From positions 1-55,881 of the forward strand of contig DURD01000029.1 of assembly GCA_012837435.1 (NCBI GenBank): a DNA stretch of 55,881 bases, read 5' to 3'. Of this stretch, positions 16,262 through 25,161 are shown in pieces (position 1 is the first letter of the stretch; each line of letters opens with the position of its first letter). This DNA is from Erysipelotrichaceae bacterium. Its GTDB lineage: Bacteria; Bacillota_I; Bacilli_A; RFN20; CAG-826. A program made the position numbers and the translations under genes. The notes below the pieces were generated by a model, which worked only from the letters and a program-made list of their open reading frames with translations, was not told the DNA's origin and did no database searches.

Positions 16262-17644
16262 TTAATCTATATCTAGATAATTAAAAACTAGCGTTCCATT
16301 CAAATATGCATCAATGTCTTCATCAACCAACACAATAACTCCATTTGGTAAAATAAAACTACCATTCAAACTTGTTGGATAATTATTTAATGATGCTGGT
16401 TGCATTCCAATTGAAGCAAGACCGCCACATAAAATACATGTAGCGGTTTGATCACCAGGGTTGAAAGAACCTGGAGATACAACATGTGGTTCTAAATGAG
16501 TCGAACCACATTCACAAGTTGATCGATGTTGAGTGAGACTCCACCATAAGTAAGGAGAACCATATGAATGCGAATGTTCGTTTACTATCTTGGTATTAAT
16601 TGTCCCATAATCTGAATTGTCATCATAAGCAACTCGTAAATAGTAGTATCCGACATTAAGGTATCTTCTAAACGATATTCTATATACTCCATTCTCGTAA
16701 TTGCTTGTCATATTAAAAGTAACTAGATGCATATGTTCATCATAAAATCTGACATTTAACTCGCAACCCGAAGATATTTCGAAGTTGTATGTCTTCCTAT
16801 AGACAACATCTAAACCATACAATGCATAATTGTTTTGTATGTTGCTGTTAGTTGGCACGGTGTAAAATTTTTGAATTATTTCAGTATTATTTGAGCTTGG
16901 ATTTGATAATGTAATTGCATCATTAATTCGTGGTTTATAGTAGCATACATAAGTCGCATCTCCATAGTATGTAGATGTATAAGGACATTGATCTCCGCGG
17001 TGCTCATACAATCCACATGCTCCCCATTTTGATTTAACTGTAACCAAATTTGAATCTCCACAAACACCATTCGAAGTTCCTGTTGATCTTGCAATAACAA
17101 TTCCTGAATGCAGGTTCTCCCCATACTCATCAAAATAACAAATAATATCACCAGCATCGCCAGTGCTTTCTTCATAACTTCCATCAGTGTAATATTCATA
17201 CGGATAATTCATCCAGTAAGTATTGAGTGTTGACTGCATATACCAAGCGTAAGAGTGACAATTGTATTTACTGGTGCTTGGGCCAACACGTGTTGCATCT
17301 GGCACTAATGTGTCTCCATACTCATTTAAATCATCTATGTATTCCGGCGGTAATTCGTCAAAAGTGTACACTTGAACAGGCGTTCCATTAGGAGTATAAA
17401 CATAGTTCGAAGTGGTGCTCCTCGTTGGAATCATATGTGAACTAAAAACATCATGATTAACAAGTTGGATACCATTCCCATCATCACACGGGACCTTATT
17501 TGGACTTTTGTGAACTAAAAAGGGTTCATCCAATTCTGAAAATTTTTTTCGAATTTCTTGTTTGAAATAGTTTGAGTAAAAAGACCTAGAGATAGGGTCA
17601 TAATTAAATTGAGTATAATTGTCTTCTTCATCTTCAATCACCAT
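16262..17644 (-). CDS. Cysteine-peptidase-like (CHAP/NlpC-type) protein of the ECF cassette
   Basis: About 460 residues. A likely catalytic pair is visible as KYNCHSYAW (Cys near 129) and ENLHSGIV (His near 179), with SKWGACGLYEH downstream. This is the spacing of CHAP/NlpC-like amidases or peptidases. The C-terminal part has a Cys/His pattern (HRSTCECGSTH ... CILCGG) often seen in Firmicutes surface proteins. No signal peptide or membrane segment is visible, which is odd for such domains. The start is uncertain: ATG at 17644 or TTG at 17659. Both overlap the upstream gene, so translation is probably coupled to it. It is the last gene of the cassette. Confidence 0.65.
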   Translation of the reverse strand: MVIEDEEDNYTQFNYDPISRSFYSNYFKQEIRKKFSELDEPFLVHKSPNKVPCDDGNGIQLVNHDVFSSHMIPTRSTTSNYVYTPNGTPVQVYTFDELPPEYIDDLNEYGDTLVPDATRVGPSTSKYNCHSYAWYMQSTLNTYWMNYPYEYYTDGSYEESTGDAGDIICYFDEYGENLHSGIVIARSTGTSNGVCGDSNLVTVKSKWGACGLYEHRGDQCPYTSTYYGDATYVCYYKPRINDAITLSNPSSNNTEIIQKFYTVPTNSNIQNNYALYGLDVVYRKTYNFEISSGCELNVRFYDEHMHLVTFNMTSNYENGVYRISFRRYLNVGYYYLRVAYDDNSDYGTINTKIVNEHSHSYGSPYLWWSLTQHRSTCECGSTHLEPHVVSPGSFNPGDQTATCILCGGLASIGMQPASLNNYPTSLNGSFILPNGVIVLVDEDIDAYLNGTLVFNYLDID

Positions 17645-18848
17645 CCATTTCTTTGACAATACCTACAATATAACTATAATCAACAGCATTAGATTCTGAA
17701 TAAAATAAGAAAATATCCCTATTGTCTGTTAATGCTAAGGTTCCATCTTGGCAAACAATAAAAGATATAACTGCATCCTCACTATTATCAGCCTTCCCAC
17801 TATATCTGTAAGAAGTTACAATTCGCATGCCATTATGCACCATGTTCTTCCGTAATTCTTCTTTGTGAGAAGGAGAACTCACAATATTGTGCAAGGGCAC
17901 ACTATTAAAATTTGAAATAATTTCATAAACTTGCCGAGGGTTATCAAAAACATAAATTCGGCTATCCCAAGCATGAATTTGAATATATGCATAATTTGGA
18001 TTTTCATAATCAAAAGATTGGCCTGATAAAGCATCGATAACATCCATATAATAGACATCTCCTTCTAAAAGTTGATTATTTTCAATGTCTTCAGTTTCAA
18101 AATTGTCTAGAGAAATCGAGTCGTGATTTTTATTAAGATGCAACGAAAAGCTTTTTCCAAAAATATGAACATTGCCTCCATTTTCTCTTTCTATGTAGTT
18201 AATTTCAAATTGTATATTCCCATTGTAAGCTTCATCAAATAGTTCAATCAAATTGAAGGAATAGACTAACTTAAAGTCATCTCTGCTAATATCAGATTTA
18301 TCTTTCCTTATTCCGTTTTCTTGCTTGGAATATTCGGACATATCTACATGATATTGTTTTATTAATTCTTTTTTAGCATTATTTAAAGAAATGTTGATTG
18401 CATCGAAACTATATCCAGGACGTTCCTCTGTTCCAACAAAAAGGCCAACAGACCCATCATTTCTTTTTCCGTAATACAGATTTGCAACCATTACATCTAC
18501 ATTAAAAGAATCTAAATCTTTGTAGTTTGAATTGACTTTTGGATAATAAATTGCCTCACAAATTGCAAGACTTTGATTGCTATTTTTAGTTGTAAAGAAT
18601 GAATTCTCTAACGAAATCGATTGTCCTGCTGCCTTTTTCAATAAAGTTGGAATAATCACCGCGGAAGCGATACACGCGACTGTTAAAACTGAAACTGGAA
18701 TGATTATGCCCAAACCTTTTTTCTTATTCTTTTTTGGCATTGAGTCAGTTTGAAAACCATCAAAATCTAATTTGCTTTTTATTTTGCCATATCCATTAGA
18801 CGAAGGCATAAATTCATTGATGTTGTTAAGGATTATTTTTTTAACCAT
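17634..18848 (-). CDS. Single-pass membrane protein, putative anti-sigma partner
   Basis: A 404-residue protein with a short cytoplasmic N-terminus (about 1-45, Lys-rich before the membrane), one membrane segment (about 46-70) and a large extracellular part. This is the topology of anti-sigma factors, and its gene overlaps the ECF sigma gene by 16 nt. I see no zinc-binding HxxxCxxC anti-sigma motif, so the role is inferred from topology and position only. The extracellular region has no recognised family. It overlaps the peptidase-like gene downstream. Confidence 0.65.
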   Translation of the reverse strand: MVKKIILNNINEFMPSSNGYGKIKSKLDFDGFQTDSMPKKNKKKGLGIIIPVSVLTVACIASAVIIPTLLKKAAGQSISLENSFFTTKNSNQSLAICEAIYYPKVNSNYKDLDSFNVDVMVANLYYGKRNDGSVGLFVGTEERPGYSFDAINISLNNAKKELIKQYHVDMSEYSKQENGIRKDKSDISRDDFKLVYSFNLIELFDEAYNGNIQFEINYIERENGGNVHIFGKSFSLHLNKNHDSISLDNFETEDIENNQLLEGDVYYMDVIDALSGQSFDYENPNYAYIQIHAWDSRIYVFDNPRQVYEIISNFNSVPLHNIVSSPSHKEELRKNMVHNGMRIVTSYRYSGKADNSEDAVISFIVCQDGTLALTDNRDIFLFYSESNAVDYSYIVGIVKEMDGD

Positions 18849-19357
18849 AATTCTTTTCTCCTCGCTTTTAAAATTGCACGACGATAAGTTGATTTAACAG
18901 AATTTAAAGGTTTCTTTAATTCGTCTGAAATCTCATTGAATGTCTTATCTAAAATAATGTGTTCTGTAATGATATGTTGTTCTTCATTACTTAGTTCTGC
19001 AAATAATTTTTCAATTAGGTAGATATCATTACAATCGTTTTGATGGTAATCGATATCTTCATTGAACGACACTAAGTTTTTCAATTCTTTTAGTTTTTTT
19101 ATTGAGGCATTTTTAATTGAAGCACATAAATATTGTTTAATGTTTTTGATGTCGCATCTTTTGTTTTTCAAAACTATTTCAAAGAAAGAAACGAAAGCAT
19201 CATCCACGATTTCTATTGAATTATGCTCATCAAGGTACTGTAAAGCTATGAACATACCAAGTTTAAAATAGCTATTGTATATTTTTTCAAAAACACAATT
19301 AACCTTGTCTTTAGAATTTAGCCTGAGAGCGTTTTGAAGTTCAGCTTCTATCTTCAT
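18833..19357 (-). CDS. ECF-type RNA polymerase sigma factor
   Basis: A 174-residue protein with the sigma70 region 2 and region 4 layout. The N-terminal part contains EIVDDAFVSFFEIV (region 2 helix pattern). The C-terminal part contains LSNEEQHIITEHIILDKTFNEISDEL, followed by KSTYRRAILKARR, a region 4 helix-turn-helix. It should direct polymerase to promoters of its regulon, probably including its own operon. It is the first gene of the cassette, followed with overlap by the single-pass membrane protein. The sequence is divergent, so the group cannot be given. Confidence 0.85.
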   Translation of the reverse strand: MKIEAELQNALRLNSKDKVNCVFEKIYNSYFKLGMFIALQYLDEHNSIEIVDDAFVSFFEIVLKNKRCDIKNIKQYLCASIKNASIKKLKELKNLVSFNEDIDYHQNDCNDIYLIEKLFAELSNEEQHIITEHIILDKTFNEISDELKKPLNSVKSTYRRAILKARRKELWLKK

Positions 19358-19512
19358 TTTTGAGATCTCATATATTAAGAGTAAAAAAAAGAAGCATTTT
19401 GGTGCAATTATTTTTATTTATCTGAAAAAAATGCCTAACCAATAGAAAGCTAGGTTTTTAGAAATATATAAAAACTAAAAGAAACTTTTCGCGATAATCG
19501 CGTTTTCATGAA

Positions 19513-19632
19513 AAATTATTTATTTTATTAGGGACTTTATAACAAGAGAGGCCTTCAAAATGGTTCCTCATTGTTTTGAACTATAGTGGATGGTATTTAT
19601 CCATCCTAACAATGTTCATTACAGATAACATT
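19513..19632. repeat. Direct repeat copy B beside tRNA-Glu(CTC)
   Basis: Second copy of the repeat at 16106-16192, ending exactly at the 3' end of tRNA-Glu(CTC). It contains an extra hairpin GGATGG-TATTTAT-CCATCC at 19588-19606 that is absent from copy A. It may be the native downstream region of the gltX-tRNA unit. Confidence 0.6.
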
Positions 19633-19707
19633 TGGCGATCCCATCGGGAATCGAACCCGAGATTAGACCTTGAGAGGGTCTCGTCTTGACCTCTTGACCA
19701 TGGGACC
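19633..19707 (-). tRNA. tRNA-Glu(CTC)
   Basis: Acceptor GGTCCCA pairs with TGGGATC. The anticodon loop CTCTCAA gives CTC, the T-arm is CGGGTTCGATTCCCG, and CCA is encoded. It lies 23 nt downstream of gltX on the same strand, so a single transcript could carry both the synthetase and its substrate tRNA. Confidence 0.93.
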
Positions 19708-19730
19708 AGCGAGAGTCATTGTACTCTCAT

Positions 19731-21404
19731 TTATTTTTTTAATAAAGAACAAATGTAATCGATACGTCTTATACTTTCTTCTTTGCCCAAAACTTGCATA
19801 ACAGAATATAAGTTAGGAGCATTTTTTCTCGAAGTTAAAGCAATGCGGAGGATTTCCGCTAGATCGCTCATGTTGCCTTTATATAAGGTTGGATTAGCCT
19901 TATAATCTTTATTGCTCGTAGCGTAACCTAACTCAGCGCCGATTTCTTTGAGATTATTGAACCACGATTGTTCATCTTCATGATCAAAAGATAATTGCTC
20001 TTTTATTGTAATTAGGGCATTTATCAAATCTTCATTAGAAAATTTTGGATTGAATTCTAAACCTTCCGCTACTTCTTTTTCATAGAGGTCTTGATAAAAG
20101 AAACCAATAATATCCAGCATATTGCCAAATCTTTCAAAATCTTTTCTCGGGTTAGCTTTTTCTCTATCGATATTCATGATATTCGTAAAGTAAGAAGGGT
20201 TGTCGTTGATGACTTTTGCTAAATCTGGATTATATTTATCCGCGTACTTTTTCGCTAGGGCGGTAATCTCATCTTTGTTGAGTTTTGCTAATAATTCGCG
20301 AGCAAAGAAATTGACTTTACCCATATCGAATAACGCTCCATCAAGCGACATCTTTTTAAATGAAAAAACAAAATCTTCCATCTTTTCAAAGCGATGGCTT
20401 AAAATCCATTCTTCAAAGTTAGAATTGACAATAGTCATCAAATACATCGTCAAAGCTTCTGGTGGATAACCATTTTCAATGAAATATGAAACCGCGGCTT
20501 CGCTGTCTAAACGCTTAGATAGTTTTCTTTTATTGCCATTTTCATCTAATTTCATAATAAGAGGCAAATGGGCGTAATTTGGTTTTTTCCAACCGATAGC
20601 GTCGAATATCTGCACGTGAATCGGTAAAGAGGCAATCCATTCCTCACCGCGAATGACCGTCGTAGTGCGCATGAAATGATCATCGACCACATGAGCAAAG
20701 TGATAAGTGGGTAGTCCATCGCTTTTATAAATGACGATGTCTTGATCGTTTTCAGCAATTTCGAATTCCCCGCGAATCAAATCTATGACTTTTATTTTTT
20801 TTTCATGGTTACCACCACTTCTAAAACGAACGATAAATTTTTCACCATTTTTAATTTTTTGATATTTTTCCTCATTACTTAAATTGCGGCATTTAGCAAA
20901 TTCCCCATAGTAACCAGGATTGCATTTGAGTTTTTCTTGTTCCAGCCGAAGATTTTCAACATCTTCTTCCGAACAAAAACACGGATAGGCTAAGCCAATT
21001 TCTAGTAGATGTTTGACTGCAATCGAATATATTTCAGCGCGTTCCGATTGAATATAAGGACCATAACTGCCTTTTTCTTTTTCCCCTAAATAGCCTTCAT
21101 CAGGAACGACATTAAAAACCCTCAATTGTTCAAGCAATTGTTGTCCCGCTCCCGCGACTTCTCTTTTGACATCGGTATCTTCCAGTCTCACATAAAAAAT
21201 ACCCTGTGTTTGACTGGCCACCTTGCGGCACACCATCGAAGTAAATAAAGATCCCGTATGTAAAAAACCTGTGGGTGAAGGGGCAAATCTAGTGACTTCT
21301 GCACCCTTTGGCAAATTTCTCAAAGGATATTTTTTTTCTAAATCCTCGATTGTTAAAGTAATATTTGGAAAAATTGCCTCGGCTATTTGTTTGTTGGTTA
21401 TCAT
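19731..21404 (-). CDS. gltX: Glutamyl-tRNA synthetase
   Basis: A 557-residue class I synthetase charging tRNA-Glu. The ATP-binding HIGH-type motif appears as FAPSPTGFLHTGS near residue 40-52, and the KMSKS-type motif as KRKLSKR. The IRGEEW segment is also typical. The length is above the usual 460-500 because of a longer N-terminus before the HIGH motif and insertions. No T-box leader is visible in the 80 nt upstream. The adjacency to tRNA-Glu(CTC) is notable. Confidence 0.95.
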   Translation of the reverse strand: MITNKQIAEAIFPNITLTIEDLEKKYPLRNLPKGAEVTRFAPSPTGFLHTGSLFTSMVCRKVASQTQGIFYVRLEDTDVKREVAGAGQQLLEQLRVFNVVPDEGYLGEKEKGSYGPYIQSERAEIYSIAVKHLLEIGLAYPCFCSEEDVENLRLEQEKLKCNPGYYGEFAKCRNLSNEEKYQKIKNGEKFIVRFRSGGNHEKKIKVIDLIRGEFEIAENDQDIVIYKSDGLPTYHFAHVVDDHFMRTTTVIRGEEWIASLPIHVQIFDAIGWKKPNYAHLPLIMKLDENGNKRKLSKRLDSEAAVSYFIENGYPPEALTMYLMTIVNSNFEEWILSHRFEKMEDFVFSFKKMSLDGALFDMGKVNFFARELLAKLNKDEITALAKKYADKYNPDLAKVINDNPSYFTNIMNIDREKANPRKDFERFGNMLDIIGFFYQDLYEKEVAEGLEFNPKFSNEDLINALITIKEQLSFDHEDEQSWFNNLKEIGAELGYATSNKDYKANPTLYKGNMSDLAEILRIALTSRKNAPNLYSVMQVLGKEESIRRIDYICSLLKK

Positions 21405-21492
21405 AATTTTACCCCTTCAAATTCTTCATAATTTACTATTGCAACACCCCAGTGTTTTGTTATAATAATTAGGCGATTTGGAAATCTCCATT

Positions 21493-21566
21493 GCAGGTGT
21501 AGTTCAGTGGCAGAACGTAACCTTGCCAAGGTTAATATGCGGGTTCGATTCCCGTCACCTGCTCCA
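21493..21566 (+). tRNA. tRNA-Gly(GCC)
   Basis: Acceptor GCAGGTG pairs with CACCTGC. The anticodon loop TTGCCAA gives GCC, the T-arm is CGGGTTCGATTCCCG, and CCA is encoded. It stands alone on the plus strand and is followed by a strong terminator. Confidence 0.95.
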
Positions 21567-21582
21567 GTTTAAGTAATATTTA

Positions 21583-21608
21583 CCTAGATTTAGTCTAGGT
21601 TTTTTTTA
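21583..21608 (+). terminator. Terminator of tRNA-Gly(GCC)
   Basis: CCTAGA and TCTAGG form a 6-bp stem with a 5-nt loop, followed by eight T residues. It lies 16 nt beyond the tRNA 3' end. The T-run overlaps the end of the minus-strand membrane protein gene. Confidence 0.85.
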
Positions 21609-22610
21609 TTCAATTTCATCGTCATTTTGCTCTTTTTTTAAGGACTCTTCGATACTTTTCTTTTCCTCCACATTCATGTCAATGCTCGATTGAATTCTTT
21701 GTAAAATAAATTTGATTGCTTCTTCGTTGCCTTTTTTAAAATCGTTCTCATACTTTTTATAGATAACTTCCATGTTGGAAAAATATAAAGGCAAAAAGAA
21801 AATTAATAAAATAACACTACCCACTACGACAAAAGCTGGTAACAACGTCACCTCTTTAACCGCGAATATTCCAATCAATAAACCCACGATTATTCCTAAT
21901 AGTGAAAGGACAATCATCGGCCAATTGAGCAACCACCAATCTCTACTCATTTTCTTGCGTAACTTGCGAAAAGTATTGGCGATACATAAGCGAACCACCG
22001 ACATCGCTCCCGCCACAATATTAGCGCGATAGTAAATGGAAATTGAAGAATAAGAAGTAAAGTAAATAAAAGAGAGCATAAAGGGGATAATGGCAAATGT
22101 TTCTATATAGACAAAGAAGGTTAATAACAAGCTGTTGTTATCGAGCAATAAATTTAGAATATCTTCATAACCAATTTCTGCAGATGAAAATCTTGTGACT
22201 AAATTAGTGAAGGCCTCAACAAAGGGATCGCCATAATAATTTTTAAAAATAAGATAGAACACCACATAAGAAATAAAAAGAGAAATAAAATATATTGCGA
22301 GAGATTTAAGAAGAGATTTTAAACCGCGAAACGATCCGATAAATTGCGGTTTAAAAAAGCCGATAAAATAATTAAAGAAAACCGTGATATTTACTGGTTG
22401 GTTAATCAATAAATAATAGCTAGAAATATAAGAAGCAAAAAGAAAAGGAAATAGAAAAATAGGTAATGCGAGAAATACGTAAGATAAATCAATAAAGCTT
22501 AGCATCGCCACTAGAATTAGAGCTAGACCACAAAAAATACCGATTGAAATTTTGGCATAGATATTATTTTTGGTATTGGCAAAAGCCTCTTTTCTCAGAG
22601 ATTGTTTCAT
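21606..22610 (-). CDS. Multi-pass membrane protein of unknown function
   Basis: A 334-residue protein with about six hydrophobic segments (near 20-45, 45-70, 105-130, 155-185, 230-255, 255-280) and a charged C-terminal tail (KKEQNDDEIE). It has the general build of DUF975/YesL-like integral membrane proteins, but no diagnostic motif is visible. It overlaps the NERD-like gene by 4 nt and is probably co-translated with it. Function unknown. Confidence 0.7.
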   Translation of the reverse strand: MKQSLRKEAFANTKNNIYAKISIGIFCGLALILVAMLSFIDLSYVFLALPIFLFPFLFASYISSYYLLINQPVNITVFFNYFIGFFKPQFIGSFRGLKSLLKSLAIYFISLFISYVVFYLIFKNYYGDPFVEAFTNLVTRFSSAEIGYEDILNLLLDNNSLLLTFFVYIETFAIIPFMLSFIYFTSYSSISIYYRANIVAGAMSVVRLCIANTFRKLRKKMSRDWWLLNWPMIVLSLLGIIVGLLIGIFAVKEVTLLPAFVVVGSVILLIFFLPLYFSNMEVIYKKYENDFKKGNEEAIKFILQRIQSSIDMNVEEKKSIEESLKKEQNDDEIE

Positions 22611-23251
22611 TGTTTTTTCCTTTTATTTGCCTTAGCAATTGATTGAACGGCTTTGGCTAGTTGCGGTTCGTTTATCGTCCCTATCTTTCGAGATTCGATG
22701 GCCTTAATCAAACTGGCAAAACGTTTTCTTTGGATAATATAAAATTGCTTTGATTCGCTTTGAACTTGTACTTTGCAATCATCATTTATCAAGACAATAC
22801 CGATTAATAATGAGGCATTAAGCCCGGTCGAAGAAGACAGTTTGTTCGTCAGTACTTTGGATTGATTGATAGGGTTATCAGTGTAACTTTTTTTGCCGCG
22901 ATGCGACACAAATACCAAGGAAGCATCGGTGGCTTTGCCAATTAAATCCCCCTCGTAGTATTGAGAAATAATGACATAAATAAATTTATCGCCAAATAAA
23001 ATGTGATCCACCATCGCAGTTTTGTTGCTATCGACTTTGAAAACGAATTGATTGATTAGATAGTAATCTCTGTCAAAAGCGGTTTTATAGACCTTTTTGT
23101 AAAAATGTATTTGGAAATTTTTTCTTTTGTAGTAATGAGATATGGGAAAATATAGACCGATACCAATAAACAACAATATAACAATTGGCACGATGATAAT
23201 AAAAGCCAATTGAATATCTGTAAACGTTTCAATAAAAAGTGGATATTGCAT
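22607..23251 (-). CDS. Membrane-anchored NERD-like protein with altered active site
   Basis: A 214-residue protein with one N-terminal membrane helix (about 13-35) and a NERD (nuclease-related) domain: VDHILFGDKFIYVI, then YYEGDLIGKA, then NPINQSKVLTNKL. The family pattern is DH(V/I)xxGPxGIFVIETKxYxGxIxG...NPxxQ. Here the catalytic ETK is replaced by ISQ, so nuclease activity is doubtful. It is the first gene of a two-gene unit with the membrane protein. A structural or binding role is possible. Confidence 0.65.
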   Translation of the reverse strand: MQYPLFIETFTDIQLAFIIIVPIVILLFIGIGLYFPISHYYKRKNFQIHFYKKVYKTAFDRDYYLINQFVFKVDSNKTAMVDHILFGDKFIYVIISQYYEGDLIGKATDASLVFVSHRGKKSYTDNPINQSKVLTNKLSSSTGLNASLLIGIVLINDDCKVQVQSESKQFYIIQRKRFASLIKAIESRKIGTINEPQLAKAVQSIAKANKRKKQ

Positions 23252-23303
23252 ATAATTAATATAGCAAAAATGACCTTAATGATTAAGGACATTTATGCTT
23301 TTT

Positions 23304-23912
23304 TTAATCAAAGATAGTTTTTCCGTTTTTTATAGCTTCGATAATGCGATCAATTTCTTCTCTGCACACTTTTCGAGATAAGGGTGGCAGTTGTTCTAGA
23401 GAAAACCATCTTACCTCGTCTGTTTCGTATTCGTGTTCATGCAAATCTCCGACCAGCCTAGCTTCAAAAATTATGAGATATTCAGGGATGTAAACACTGG
23501 TCTTAAAGGGGGTACGATTTAAAATTCCCACTAGACGGATAATATCGATATCTGCGCCTGCTTCTTGACTTGCTTCATTTTTAGCGGTTTGTGAAGCGGA
23601 ATCATATAAATCCGCCCACCCTCCAGGAAACGAATAAGTTTGAGTATTAGCCTCTCTAACAAATAGAGCTTTTTGACGATCTTCACTCAATATAACCGTT
23701 CTAACAGTAACGCTTGGGGTAGGATAAATATCTCTAGAGAAATAATTGGGGCGATTAAATTTAATCTCCATGAATTTTTCTAGCATTTCCCTCGTCAAAT
23801 CATTGATTTGTTGGTAGTTAGTAATCGCATAAGGGTCTTTAGAAAAAACCAATCCAATTTTAGCAATGGATTGGATTTTAATGAGATAATCATATAGCTC
23901 TTTATTTTCCAT
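23304..23912 (-). CDS. Nudix hydrolase (ADP-ribose pyrophosphatase-like)
   Basis: A 202-residue protein with a roughly 65-residue helical N-terminal extension of the Nudix_N type and a catalytic domain. The Nudix box at about 95-118 reads GGWADLYDSASQTAKNEASQ followed by EAGAD. Compared with GX5EX7REUXEEXGU, the first Glu is Asp and the Arg is Asn, but the metal-binding Glu residues remain. The family hydrolyses ADP-ribose or related nucleoside diphosphate derivatives. It starts 6 nt downstream of cdaA's stop and may be in the same unit. Confidence 0.85.
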   Translation of the reverse strand: MENKELYDYLIKIQSIAKIGLVFSKDPYAITNYQQINDLTREMLEKFMEIKFNRPNYFSRDIYPTPSVTVRTVILSEDRQKALFVREANTQTYSFPGGWADLYDSASQTAKNEASQEAGADIDIIRLVGILNRTPFKTSVYIPEYLIIFEARLVGDLHEHEYETDEVRWFSLEQLPPLSRKVCREEIDRIIEAIKNGKTIFD

Positions 23913-23918
23913 ACATTA

Positions 23919-24695
23919 TTAAGAAGAGGTGTGGTCAGACATATAGTTTTCAAAGGCGCGTAGAAAGTTAGTTTGATTAAAGGATTCTAAATCACCATTG
24001 ACCGCGATGGAAATCCGTCCTGTTTCTTCAGAGACCACGACTGTGACGGCGTCGGATATTTCTGAAATTCCAATGGCCGCTCGATGACGCGAACCATATT
24101 TTCCGGCAAATGGTTTAGTGGTTGGAGTATAAAAAACACTAGCGGCAATAATTTCATTCCCATGAATGACCACCGCACCATCGTGTAGCCGTGTCCCAGG
24201 ATAGAAAATAGTTAGTAAAAGTTCCGGACTTACTGGAGCGCGAATGGGAACACCATTTTTAATAATGTCTTTTAACGAAGTATTTTTCTCAAAAGTCATA
24301 ATTGCTCCAATGCGAGAGTTGGACAAAGAAATAACCGTAGTTTCAATATTTTTGTAAAGGAGTTGTGTATCGTAAATTTTTTCGATGCCAAACTTAACCG
24401 GTTTAGCGGTTCTACGAAAAAAAGGATTAGCAATAAATTTTCTTAAGTCACCAAGATTAGCGAAGAAACTAGCTGCTAGACCTGCTGAAGTGACAAAAGA
24501 AACCAATTGGCAAACCACATCGAGACCAAAGATATATGAAATGATGAAAAAGACGAAGGAAAAAGAAATAAAAACGAAACTGGCACGACGTTTTGCTACT
24601 TTCGAAAGAACAAAAAACAAAAGACCATACACCAATACTATGATAATGATTGAGGCGATAAAATTACCGACACCGTTTTCCCAAGCGAATTTCAT
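23919..24695 (-). CDS. cdaA: Diadenylate cyclase CdaA (DacA)
   Basis: A 258-residue protein that makes cyclic di-AMP from two ATP. Three N-terminal membrane segments (about 10-80) precede a DAC domain with the DGA motif (LHDGAVVIHGN) and the RHR motif (GSRHRAAIG). c-di-AMP controls potassium and osmolyte balance and cell-wall homeostasis in Firmicutes. The usual downstream partners cdaR and glmM are not here; the next gene is a Nudix hydrolase. Confidence 0.95.
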   Translation of the reverse strand: MKFAWENGVGNFIASIIIIVLVYGLLFFVLSKVAKRRASFVFISFSFVFFIISYIFGLDVVCQLVSFVTSAGLAASFFANLGDLRKFIANPFFRRTAKPVKFGIEKIYDTQLLYKNIETTVISLSNSRIGAIMTFEKNTSLKDIIKNGVPIRAPVSPELLLTIFYPGTRLHDGAVVIHGNEIIAASVFYTPTTKPFAGKYGSRHRAAIGISEISDAVTVVVSEETGRISIAVNGDLESFNQTNFLRAFENYMSDHTSS

Positions 24696-24777
24696 AATTC
24701 TTTTTAACCCTCCTCAGTATTCTAATGATATATATTTAGTAATTTGTTTTCAACAATTGAAAATGAATTATTGACAA

Positions 24778-25161
24778 TTAATCATCAATTTTCACAATTG
24801 TCTCTTCAAAGCGTGTTTTCCTATGACTAAATCTTAGTTTGTGTTTTTTTCCATAGGTATCAAGAGACTGTTCGCCAAATTCGGTAATTCTAAAATAAAG
24901 TTTATTTCTTTTTGAATCGAAAATTTTATTGATGTAACCATGTCTAAAAAGCATCAATGTTAAATGAGATATTTTTTTATTGGTGAAAGATGACAAAGTT
25001 CCAAAGGTTGGAAAAGCAGAAAACCGCTCGGTTTCATCATCAATTTTGCCGCTTAATATTTTGAAAACCCCTTCATTTAGTGGGTAATAATTTAAATCAT
25101 TTAAAAGTTTGATAGTGAGCAGAACTTTGTAATAAGTTTGATTGAACTTTAATTGTCTCAT
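24778..25161 (-). CDS. Winged-helix protein (RQC-like), 127 aa
   Basis: A 127-residue soluble protein. FPTFGTLSSFTNKKISHLTLMLFRHGYI followed by KLYFRITEFGEQSL has the spacing of a winged helix like the RQC domain of RecQ helicases (recognition helix, then a beta-wing ending in LTExG). No helicase is present, so this is a stand-alone domain, possibly DNA-binding or regulatory. It diverges from deoD with about 100 bp between. The assignment is by pattern only. Confidence 0.55.
   Translation of the reverse strand: MRQLKFNQTYYKVLLTIKLLNDLNYYPLNEGVFKILSGKIDDETERFSAFPTFGTLSSFTNKKISHLTLMLFRHGYINKIFDSKRNKLYFRITEFGEQSLDTYGKKHKLRFSHRKTRFEETIVKIDD

Noticed and set aside
17634-17665. Programmed frameshift joining the membrane protein and the peptidase-like protein
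   Set aside because: No slippery heptamer is visible, the overlap is only about 30 nt, and ATG 17644 allows simple translational coupling. Kept only as an alternative.
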